64,000 bases of DNA from Mya arenaria. Its lineage: Eukaryota > Mollusca > Bivalvia > Myida > Myidae. Made by a program: the position numbers and the translations under genes. The DNA lies in the NCBI RefSeq assembly GCF_026914265.1, contig NC_069124.1, positions 72,898,402 through 72,962,401 of the forward strand, read 5' to 3'. The stretch's first letter is position 1. Every line of letters begins with the position of its first letter. Of the stretch, positions 54,447 through 64,000 are shown one piece after another. A model generated the notes under the pieces. That model made no database searches. It saw only the letters and a program-made list of their open reading frames with translations, and had not been told where the DNA came from.

Positions 54447-54665
54447 CGAAGTCAAGACACGTTATGTCTTTACATAAAACAGTTTGAAGACCTTAAATTG
54501 TTGACTGTTTCCTGCAGGTTGTCTCCCTTTTTATTTCGATTGCCAAAGTAAACATATAGCACACTCTTTAAGGTAAACTCTTAGTTCCCTTTCATTGCTA
54601 TTTCCTAAAAAGGTAGTTTTAAATAATCCACAATTTTACCTTACATTATTACATTTACAATTTTT

Positions 54666-55148
54666 AAAGGGGCTGTACTCCGTATGATGAAATAGCGAAA
54701 AAGAGGGGAAATTGTCGAAACCTGACATAAACTTCGTATCGATTTGTACAATGCATTGAAACTTACTAACCGAAGTACAACATAGTTCAAAATTAATTTA
54801 TTTTTTCGCAGTTTTTTCGTATTTTTTCAATTTTTTTTTTTTACTAGGTATGTCTTCCTAAAGGAATTCATTCCCGTATTGCGTGATTCGCTAGTCGATG
54901 TCATCACGTGATATAACCAAGTTATATAACTCAAATAGTCCAACAGTTTAAGGTAAGCCTTCGTAGTATGGTGGATACCACACTGGACTGCAATTTTGGC
55001 GACACCGGTTCCAACCCGGTCTCCGACTCGATTTTTTTCTACATTAATGATATGAAAGAGTAAAACATTTCCTTAAATACTTGTCCTGAATTTCTTTACA
55101 GAAAAAAAACAACCTTTTTTGGTACCAATCTGGTGTATAGTGCCTTTA
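54666..55148 (+). repeat. dispersed element with an internal tRNA-Cys-like module (copy 2)
   Basis: Same family as 6963-7452. The tRNA-like module is at 54957-55031 (GCCTTCGTAGTATGGTGGAT, anticodon loop CTGCAAT with GCA, CCGGTTCCAACCCGG). The acceptor stem does not close and the T-loop is altered (GGTTCCAACC), so it is not a working tRNA. Confidence 0.75.
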
Positions 55149-55406
55149 ATATATAAAGAACCTCTATTTTTATTTTATCATCAAGTATGCAGAGTTCATT
55201 TATTATGTCGTTTATATTGACTACCTTAAAACGTCTTGTTTTTTGTCTATTAAGATTCAGGTTTGATCTCTTCTTTCGTTTTATATTTTATTCCTTGAAA
55301 ATATAAATTATATATCTGTACACCCTCTTATTTAAAAATAATAATTAACAAAATTCATATTCTTGAAAAACTAAAACAAAACGACTGGTAATTCGGGTAA
55401 ATACAG

Positions 55407-55580
55407 TGTGCCATGGATCTTCCAGATTTGGAGCAATTGCTCTTCATTCGGTGCACAAGGTCGTTTCTAAAAATTATCGTTGAAACATATAGAAAACAGT
55501 GGTATTACTCACCGAATCAAGGACGTTTTTCACTCAAAACGATGGACCGGGAAGCATGGACGCACCTGACATTACTGCCC
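55407..55580. repeat. right arm of a long inverted duplication
   Basis: Inverted partner of 53538-54000; see that entry. The open frame across it (55413-55661) has no recognisable protein features. Confidence 0.8.
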
Positions 55581-56019
55581 TTGAAGTATGACATGATAAA
55601 TAATCAAACTAAGCCTCCTCAAGGCCAGTCATTCTGGGTTGAGACAATATGGCCGTACTAAAATCAGAATCCATTGGACAAGTGCAAACTCTTTTCGATG
55701 CCGTCACTTTGTATGTATATAAGTCGGCGTATTTGTGTAGTCGGCTTTTAATACAGTAAATTAGCTTTGTTTGCACTTTTCGGATGTCTAATATGTATAT
55801 ACATTTCTTCATTATATTTGCTTGCTCAATCTAAAATTTGTATGTTATCACGTGCAAAGGTTATCTAATTAAATACTGATTAAACAATTTAAGATCTGGG
55901 ACTTATTTGAAGATTCCTTTCTATCATATTGTAAAGCTCTGTCCGGGATAATCTCCTATTTATGCGGATTAAATTCATAAAATTGCCTTTCAGGAACAGA
56001 AATCACTGAGCATAAACTA

Positions 56020-56285
56020 GCGAATCCAGGGGGCATATGCGGCGCCCGCCCCTTTAAAATATTCCAAGTTTACCTTTCATGTTAATATGAGAGAGAAAAA
56101 AAGGTAAGCTCAAAATGCAACATTTCTGACTAGAAAGTATTAAAAGTTTCAAGGGGAGTACCTCCAAACCCCCTTGCCAACATATAAAAACAAATACATT
56201 CTGGTTTTGAGGGAGGTTCAAAGGTCAAAAGGTTACGGCCCTTGGTTACGCCCCCGCTAACGTAATATCCTAGATCCGCCCCGAC
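56020..56285. repeat. dispersed repeat, copy 2 of 2
   Basis: Same family and orientation as 31938-32212: AGCGAATCCAGGGGGCATAT at the start, GTTTACCTTTCATGTTAATA + TGAGAGAGAAAAAA, GGGGAGTACCTCCAAACCCC, and CTAACGTAATATCCTAGATC + CGCCCC at the end. Confidence 0.65.
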
Positions 56286-56599
56286 ATCTCGTCTCCTACA
56301 TATTTTGAAACATTGCTGAGATGCGAATCAACGGTGTCTTCATGACGATCAAAAGTTTGGTATTGATTTCAACAAAACTATGTAAATTAATTGTGCAACC
56401 ATCTTAAGCGATGTTATTCTTTGTCCGTTTATTTATATCATTATAATCAAGACAACATAAAGACTTAAACAGACGACGGGCGACAGGGACGTTCAATTTA
56501 TTGGAGAATGAGCAAAATAATGAAAATCATGATTGCTTGATGCACATAATTATATAACGACGAGCTGGCCCAATAGAGAAGCATGGGTGATGTGTTGCA

Positions 56600-56904
56600 A
56601 TTGAAACAGTTCTGGATTTAAATTGATTTACTAGTAGTCTAGTTCCTCCGGCCAACAAAATATACTTTCCCATTTACTTTATTATCTGCTATTTACATGA
56701 CCTTTTCCTTCAGTTTCAATGTACGTAAATACAGCTTCGGTCGAGTACCCATGAAACAAATGGTTGAAGAATTATTGTCCAGAAACCATATCATGTCTGA
56801 TCATTTTTGCCCAATGTCTGGCATCTATTTTCTTCGAAACGCTGTATAGCCAGTCATGTTTACCGTTTCGTCCTTGTCTGGCACACGCAACTTGCACGCA
56901 TTTA

Positions 56905-56972
<68 letters not shown>

Positions 56973-57371
56973 TTATACTTGAAACAGTTCTGGATTTAAA
57001 TTGATTTTGTCTAGTCCACCCGGCCGTCAAAATATACTTTTCCATTTACTTTATTAACCGCTTTTATCACGACCTTTTCTTTTAGTGTAATTGTTCATTT
57101 AGGAATTGCATACAATTGATGAACATTCACTCGTTATACAAAATCAACGCATTCAAACTAAACATGTAAGAAAATACAGCCTCGACCGAGAACCCATGAC
57201 GAAAAAAGGTTGAATAATTATATTTCACATTCCATATAATGTCTTATCATTTTTGCCCAATGTCTGGCATCTTATATCTTCAAAACGCCATAAAGCCAGT
57301 ATTAAATGTTTATATCACCAGTCCGTTCTTGTCTTGCACACGCAACTTTCACGCATTTTATATGTATATAC
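56600..57371. repeat. ~380-bp direct tandem duplication, TA microsatellite in one copy
   Basis: Copy 1 (56600-56975) and copy 2 (56979-57371) share TTGAAACAGTTCTGGATTTA, CCATTTACTTTATTA, TCATTTTTGCCCAATGTCTG, GTCTGGCACACGCAACTT and CACGCATTTTATATGTATAT. Copy 1 ends in a TA run (56910-56971), where copy 2 has only a few TA units. Confidence 0.85.
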
Positions 57372-57673
57372 CACCGGCGGCGTGCATAATGAGTTGTCAA
57401 ATATATTTGACTAATATCCTATCCTTGTTAGAGGAGTCTTCTCCTTTGACGGGACAACGAACATTTACAAATCAAATATATGGAAGAAAAGTTTATTTGT
57501 TTATTTAACCTTAACACAGATTAGACCTTAACAAATGATTTTGCATACAAGTTCAATCACCATTTTTTGTTCATTCACTGTTTTAATAGTTCGTTTATGC
57601 CACTTTTCTGTAGTTAGCCTAGACACTGTTGCCTCTCCGCCCCCTTCTGGATTCAATCTGTCCATCTACCGGT

Positions 57674-60600
57674 CTACAGCTTTTGGCTTGTTTTCATCAT
57701 CACCTGTAGCATAAATGAGAAAGTAAAATTACAAGTAAAACCTTCTTGCATGGCATACAGCCGCCGTGACAAAAAAAGAAGAAAAACATGCATCAAGATC
57801 ACCAATAAAAAGTGTTTGTTTACTTCAATGATAAAATATAAAGTATACGATTGTTCTAAAGTCATTATTGTGGAAAATACTGTTACAATTGTATTATTTT
57901 TTGAGAACACACTTTACTGTTATGACTGAAGTGATGGGGGTAAAAAATACATGATAAGGAAACTACCTGGATTTTTTTCTTTTGAATGAAATTGCAAAAA
58001 CGAACATAGAGTATAATGTTAGTTTTCAAAACTTTTTTTTTATCTCTCGCTCATGCGTATGAGATTGAGAAACATAAAGAAAATTGTAAAAGTATAGTGT
58101 AACCATCTTAGATTTAGGGAAACGTTCATCGGCACATCGGCCATTTTCCATCGAAAACAACTCCGGATGTATATGCCGGTATATCAGTAGAAGTAGTTCG
58201 TAAATATTTTAAATAATAGTATTAATTTTTGTTGTATTTTAACGTGTATTTTGTATAACTTAGTTAATATTGATTGCCAGTGAAGTGTAAAATTGCATAA
58301 ATAATTCAGAATTTCAAGGGTAAAGTCATCAAGTTTAACCGCTCAATAGAAATGACTTCGCGATCTATTTGCAGCGTAGTTAAATGTAAAGATTTCTGTC
58401 ATTGTTAACCGTCCATATAACCGAAGTTGTTTTCGATAGAAAAAGGCCGATGGAAAATGGACTTTGTTTCCATTTAAATATTACATTATTTAAAACACAT
58501 CGTCTTTCACATTTTATCGTGATACCTGAAAATAACCAACAGCATTCTTCTGCAATTTCAGAACTGGTTCCTAAGTTAAGGAACATTTTGAAAAATATCA
58601 AAATAAGTTAGGCAAAGCAGAGATTTATCTTATCAACGAGTGTACGAAAAAAATGTCGCATGATCAATACATTTGATTGAGTACTCAGGGAGTATCAGAA
58701 CCTCACTTTTAGAATTACAAATAAAGAAAATGAAATTATCCGTTTCAAAAAATATCTCAAAACCATTGAAATAATATCATGAGGGATTGAAACCATATAT
58801 ACATTATCTGTATACCCAACGTTTCAACAACTGTAACCATTTTTCTGTCTAAACTTTTAAGAAGCTGCTGTATTACCTTTGGTGGTTGCTTTGTATGACA
58901 AGCAATCTGTTAAATTCTCAGAAGTTAAGACGTTTCAATGAATAGAATTATACCACTGCAAAAAGTTTGTCATTTGTTTGAAGCGATGTTCTAATTTCGT
59001 CTCTACTATGCTTAAAATGTGTTTTGTTAGCATTGCCAAACACACATTTATTTATGTTGCTTTTATTCAATTTAAAGCATGCTCTGTAGATGAGAATTTC
59101 AGTTGTTTAGCTATACTTATTATGTATTATGTAAAAGGTAATCTTGATGGAAAACTTTTAAAATTAAAATTATTCAAATTATTTTCCTAATTTATTTAAG
59201 ACCTTAAATGTTAGGAAACCAATTCAAAAGGTGATCAGAGTATGCATTAACAAGACAGTCTGAATGGCGGACTTTAAATTGTGACAAAACATGTTTGTAA
59301 ATTCAGAAATCAATACACTTACAGTTTTGATTTCTGTGTACTGTGCCAGGCCATATTCACCCCTGAAAAAGAAGTTCAAATATAGCAAGCATGAACAACG
59401 GTAATTCAAGGAAAATCATCCAACATGAAAAGTGTTTGAAATAAACATCCTGCAACTTTAATGGTTTAATATTCTTTTAAGAGATCCATCAGATAACAAC
59501 GCTTTTGTTTAAAATGGCTTTATAACATTTACCTAACAACAACATTAGCGCTTATAGCTGACACTGTATTTAAAATTACTACATAACTACGGCGGCTAAC
59601 GCCCGTCCATTTAGCTCGGTCGATTCATGGAACAACTAAACATTTACATATGATCCATTTTAAGGTCTTACATTTCTCTTCCGATTCCGGACATTTTAAA
59701 GCCACCAAATGGAGCCGATACCGAAGACTTGTGGTAAGCATTCACCCTGAAAAAAACAACATCCCCACAGTGAACTAGTGATGTGTCATTTCATTGACAA
59801 TCCTGCTTATGAAGAACGAAATTACATTCAGGAAACATTTTCCTCGGAAATCACGTATGCTTAGTTCAGTGTTGATAACTATAACTGTAAAGGTCAACGT
59901 ATTATCAAACTCGTTGGTAAAAAATAGAGTATTGTAGATTTTGTATTTGATTCCTCACATAACTCAACATATATACGTACATGTACAGTAACCTTCTAGC
60001 TTCGACCCTGCTTGTAAAGGTCAAGGTCGTGTCAAGGTCATTTGAAACGCTTATCGCTACTGTCAACAGCCAGTATACCAACGTTACAGACACAAGGCCC
60101 CGAACCTTTTGGCAAAATACCAAGGTAGTTCCAAATTGCCAATGGCGTTAGTGAAATAAGGCAGCACATATCCATGCTTAGTATCCCAGCCTTTAACGCG
60201 TCACAATAATTAAACATGTAGTCGGTCCTCCAAAAACTAAAAAACAAAATCTGTACTAAACACATAGTTCCTGACTCGAACCAATGCCTTGTCAAGGTCG
60301 TTTGTGCAGCAGGCCGCCACAAGGCAGTGCCGAGTGTCATAGTTATTTAAGTATGGCGTATATTCAATCCGGCAAGAGCGGATTGTTAGGAAAATATCAA
60401 GTATGTATACATAGCGATTTAAAAGAATAAGTTAACATTGATAACTGAACCTGCCAACAATTGAACATTCTTTTTTTATAAAAAGAGTCAGTGTTAAAAT
60501 TCGATCAGTAATGGGGTCATTTCTTAAACGGTTAATACAATTTAAAATAAACGTCACAGATTAGCTGTCCGTTGAAGAAAAACACCAAGGTGTCCCTGGA

Positions 60601-63600
60601 ATTGACCAGCGACTACCGCAAACTTAATGACTAACTTATTAACACGCATTGCCGAACCCGAGCTCGTGCCTTCAACTTAGTACCTCGAACATAGACCGTT
60701 TTGTCACTGATGTTAGATGGATAGAAATAAACCGACCTTGGTTTTACAGAATGCCCTTCTATTATATTTAAAAGTCTTTTTTGAAAATATACCTCCATAC
60801 TACATTTTTACAAAAATTCTAATAAACATGAACCCGTTTAGAGTTATAGATCTTGACAAAGCAAAAACGTTTATGTTTAGCTTGTGGTGTACGTTTCACC
60901 GATGATACATTACTAACTACCCAAACATGTTAATCGGCTGTAATTTGTAAAATACATACAACTGTGCATAACTATACAGTTAAGCAGTACAAGATTTCTC
61001 ATGATTCCAAAATTGAAAATTCCTTAAACCAATCAAAATATTTCCGTACCAGACAGTTCCCGCCTCGACCCTGCTGGTAAAGGTCAAGGCCGTGTCAATG
61101 TCATTCGTAAAGCAAGCCGCCGCCAGCCCGTACTCAGTATCGTTGGCTCGTGCTATGACCTCCTCCATGTCCTTGAACTTTATTATTTGCTGAACAGGAC
61201 CGAAGATCTAGAACAAATAATACAAACGGCATGATTTAGGGTATCACAATTCAATAATGTATTACAAAAGGTAAAACCTAATTCAATAGTAGTTTTTATT
61301 GTATATAACCTCTTCCTTGGCGATCCTCATGTTGTCGGTGACGTTGGAGAAGACTGTGGGCTGGATAAAGTAGCCCTCGTCACCCAACCGGGCCCCGCCA
61401 CACTCCAGCTTCGCACCCTCTTTCTTCCCGCTCTCTATCAACTCAAGGATCTTCTCGAACTGATCATTGTCAACCTACAAAACACAGACTGGAGCCATGA
61501 TCTTCTTCAAACGACAAAAACCTGTGCCCTTTTCACACATTATGCAAATAGTACGTGCTGGTTGGTTTAGTAACAATGTTTCACCATTTTTATACGCTAT
61601 GTAACTGTACGCCAAGACATGTCGTTCGTATGTTATAGCATTCTACATGTCATATCTGATTACCTGTGGTCCGCTATCGTTTTTGAGTTCAAACGGATCA
61701 CCGATGACCCTTTTCTGAGCACGTGCAACGGCCTTTTTGACAAACTCGTCATATATGTCCTCATGTACAAACGTCCTTGACCCGGCCGTGCACACCTGAC
61801 CCATGTTGTAGAATACTGCCTGATGCGCCCACTCAACCACCTCGTCCACTGAAACAGGAATAAATCCCAGTGATAGTGCCTACAGCATTTTCAGGTACAT
61901 AATTATCAATCATTAGCTTGGTTTAACGTCGGATACCCATACGCATATAAGCGCCGTGGTATGACACAAGAAGGGCTCACACAAATTTTGGAGCATGTCA
62001 AACATATGAACAATGTTTACGCACAAATAGGTAAAGTATACTAACAGTTTGCGTCCTTGAAGACGACAAGCGGACTTTTCCCCCCGAGCTCTAGAGTTAC
62101 TCGTTTCAGGTTGGATTTCGCTGCGCCTTCCATGATGAGTTTACCGACCTGTGTGATCGAGTTATTTGACTTATTTGTATAGCACAATGTTATATCAAAG
62201 ATATGTATCTTTATTATTACAGTATTCTTAATGAATATTAGCACAATGAGAGGAACATGGCATTCATGACACCGCTTCCTAGCTTAAAGGCAACGGACAT
62301 CATAGTCCGGTCCAATAGTTTCATTAGTATTAGTTTCCAGACATAACTATGGCCATTTCACCATCTAGTAGATTACCGATACCAAAACCAAAAGGGACAT
62401 CATTTTGTGGTTCATTACGAATTAACACAAACTATTTTCAATGACACCCTAGCAACTCTGAATTATTATCTTGTAATAGTAACGCTATGGTGTTGACTCT
62501 GACATACATCTGAAGCTTTGCCGTTTCCATAAATCTCAATATAAAATAAAATTATTATGGTATAAACAATCAGTCGATGAACTTAACTGTTGACTTATCG
62601 TATTATAACAAACCTCCGTGGATCCGGTGAATGACACTTTCCTGATATCTGGGTGGTTTGTTATGGCTGCGCCGGCTGTGGGGCCATAGCCGGGAACCAC
62701 GTTCACAACGCCGGGCGGGAAACCAGCCTGAAAAATGGTGGCTATGTCAGGTCGACCTATTTGGATTAGCTATATGAATCATGTTCATTGCAAATAAATA
62801 CACACTTTAAGCACTAATGGCCACTCGTGCACAAACAAATGCTGCCATTGGGCAGGCCCTTTCTAGCGAATGTGCCAACAAGGACATCTTAAAATATACC
62901 TCCTTCACCAGGGACGCCAGGTAGAGAGCGGTGAGAGGCGTCTGTTCCGCTGGCTTGAGGACCACGGTGTTACAACAGGCTAAGGCAGGGGCGATCTTCA
63001 TTGCCACTAAAGCTGCAGGGAAGTTCCACTGAAAACAAACGATGCACTTAAAGACATGACGGTCTAAAAACCAACATCTATGAATATAATATTTATAAAT
63101 CGATATCCTATATCTAATGTGTACTTGGTATACCAGTTTCAGAAGGAAGATAATAAATTACGGGTATGATTTGTCCACAAACTCCAACAGGCTCATGACG
63201 AGTGTAGGCGAAAAACGGCCCGTCTGCAAAACAAATAAACATTAGTGTTAGAAGAGCTTTTGACATTTGATCAAAACAGAAAATAGACATAGTACATTCA
63301 TAAATAGCATGGAATATTGAAAAAAAGAAATATCCACACACCGACGGGTATGGTTTTGCCGGTCATCTTGTCCGTCCAACCCGCGTAGTAGCGCAATGCA
63401 CCGATGACGCCCGATATATCCCCGGCGTATGCTGCAGTGTACGGCTTTCCGTTGTCAAGGGTTTCCAGGCTCTGAACAAAAAGTAAAGTGTAGCACAATA
63501 TTAAAGCCATCCAATGTTGAACTGGACACTGTTTAAAAGAGGAATTTTGAGGGCTTTCAAACCAGATTCCGCTCAATGGGAGTTCATTAGCACTAGAAAG

Positions 63601-64000
63601 GAGAGTGTGCATTACCATTTGTGATGTTAACGGTACATATATATAAATTAAAGATACTTTTTACATTTTATTCAGAGACGGCACGAGAAAAAATTTGAAT
63701 ACGAACCGCTAAGTAAACGCGATCCCTCTCAACTAGGTCCGCCAGTTTGTTCAAGAGAGCAGCTCTCTTCGTGGCGTCCATGGACCGCCAGGGGGAGCCG
63801 TGCTTGAAGGCAGCCTTCGCCGCAGCCACCGCTTTATCCACGTCATCCTGGAGAACAAAATGTTATTGTAACAATAAAGGATCAATCAATTGTTGTGTAT
63901 GTGCTTTTGAATATAAAAATAAAATTTAGCTACCAACACTATAGATTTCACAAACATTACCTTGTCTCCCTCCTGGACGTCGCATATCTTCTTGCCGTTG
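57674..64000 (-). CDS. ALDH1: ALDH1-type cytosolic aldehyde dehydrogenase, copy B (5' end outside window)
   Basis: Tandem paralogue of copy A with matching exon sizes and phases. Visible exons: 64000(partial)-63961, 63847-63707, 63471-63342, 63223-63162, 63028-62900, 62727-62614, 62148-62046, 61848-61664, 61474-61310, 61207-61050, 59746-59672, 59362-59323 and 57703-57674. Exon 1 and part of exon 2 lie to the right of the window. Catalytic residues are present: WNFP Asn, LELGGKSP Glu and GQVCTAGSR Cys. The end is VMMKTSQKL. The conserved PALACGNTV is PALACCNTV here (Gly to Cys), near the active-site Asn region. Exons are open and splice sites intact, so it appears functional. Poly(A) signal candidates (TTTATT on plus) are at 57492-57497 and 57500-57505. 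Confidence 0.94.
58135..58453. mobile_element. MITE, second copy of the 17187-17524 family
   Basis: Inverted termini CATCGGCCATTTTCCATCGA and, from the right, CCATCGGCCTTTTTCTATCGA lead into the shared core ATCGAAAACAAC. GAAGTAGTTCGTAA, ATTGATTGCCAGTGAAGTG, AAAGTCATCAAGTTTAACCG and CGCGATCTATTTGCAGCG match the first copy. No target-site duplication was recognised, so it may be older. It lies in the last intron of ALDH1-B. Confidence 0.8.
59880..60345 (-). pseudogene. three decayed copies of ALDH1 exon 11 within an intron
   Basis: Between exons 12 and 11 of copy B, the minus strand shows three relics of exon 11. 60345-60265 reads [14 protein letters not shown] and then loses the TFTSRVEAG centre. 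60075-60000 reads [16 protein letters not shown]. 59915-59884 reads [12 protein letters not shown]. The intact exon (61207-61050) reads [22 protein letters not shown]. None of the relics has a full exon with both splice sites, so they are unlikely to be used. Confidence 0.8.

Larger units (their letters stand above)
53233..57673. other. gap between ALDH1 copies, with nested repeats
   Basis: Contains the ALDH1-A promoter region (first few hundred bases, no core element assigned), a long inverted duplication (53538-54000 against 55407-55580), a foldback element (54141-54446), the tRNA-Cys-like element (54666-55148), a dispersed repeat (56020-56285) and a direct duplication with a TA run (56600-57371). 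The last part probably holds the copy B 3' UTR. No gene was found. Confidence 0.6.

Noticed and set aside
55413-55661. 82-codon plus-strand ORF
   Set aside because: It lies in the right arm of an inverted duplication, shows no known domain and is not preserved in the other arm.

Overview
The window is nuclear DNA of an animal, most likely a bivalve mollusc. The genes are split into many short exons with GT-AG introns. The gaps are AT-rich and crowded with TA, TAG, TTG and TTA microsatellites, foldback elements, tRNA-derived SINEs and the low-copy tandem repeats common in bivalve genomes. The lineage call is inference from gene content and repeat style; no sequence search was possible.

Layout from left to right: (1) the last exon of an unidentified plus-strand gene (245-352). 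(2) A complete 15-exon minus-strand TAF1C gene (3253-14667), encoding a subunit of the SL1/TIF-IB factor of RNA polymerase I, convergent with gene 1. (3) Two tandem plus-strand NUDT2 genes of two exons each (15579-17864 and 20472-21747), the first head-to-head with TAF1C. (4) A complete 10-exon minus-strand polypeptide GalNAc-transferase (25585-31196). (5) A minus-strand GM2-activator-like gene, of which three exons are visible (35791-38855); its last intron is mostly a 57-bp minisatellite and its 5' side abuts a large TAG/TA microsatellite. (6) About 7 kb of repeats. (7) A complete 14-exon minus-strand cytosolic ALDH1-type gene (45774-53232), and (8) a tandem second ALDH1 gene (57674 to beyond 64000) whose first exon lies outside the window.

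Reading frames and splice phases were followed by hand. The summed exons give uninterrupted reading frames of 1005 (TAF1C), 141 and 152 (NUDT2), 616 (GALNT) and 498 (ALDH1 copy A) residues, which supports the models strongly. The genes are unrelated housekeeping, secretory-pathway and lysosomal functions; there is no operon-like logic. The linked genes that do belong together are the two tandem pairs.

The points most worth a second look are: a CxxC...CxxC zinc-ribbon-like exon in TAF1C, followed by analysis of its GC-AG intron; an 8-bp-TSD foldback element inserted 12 bp upstream of a NUDT2 splice acceptor; near-identity of one catalytic exon between otherwise diverged ALDH1 copies, suggesting gene conversion; three decayed copies of ALDH1 exon 11 inside one intron; and several long inverted repeats. 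No bacterial-type system, CRISPR array or recognisable virus-derived element was seen.
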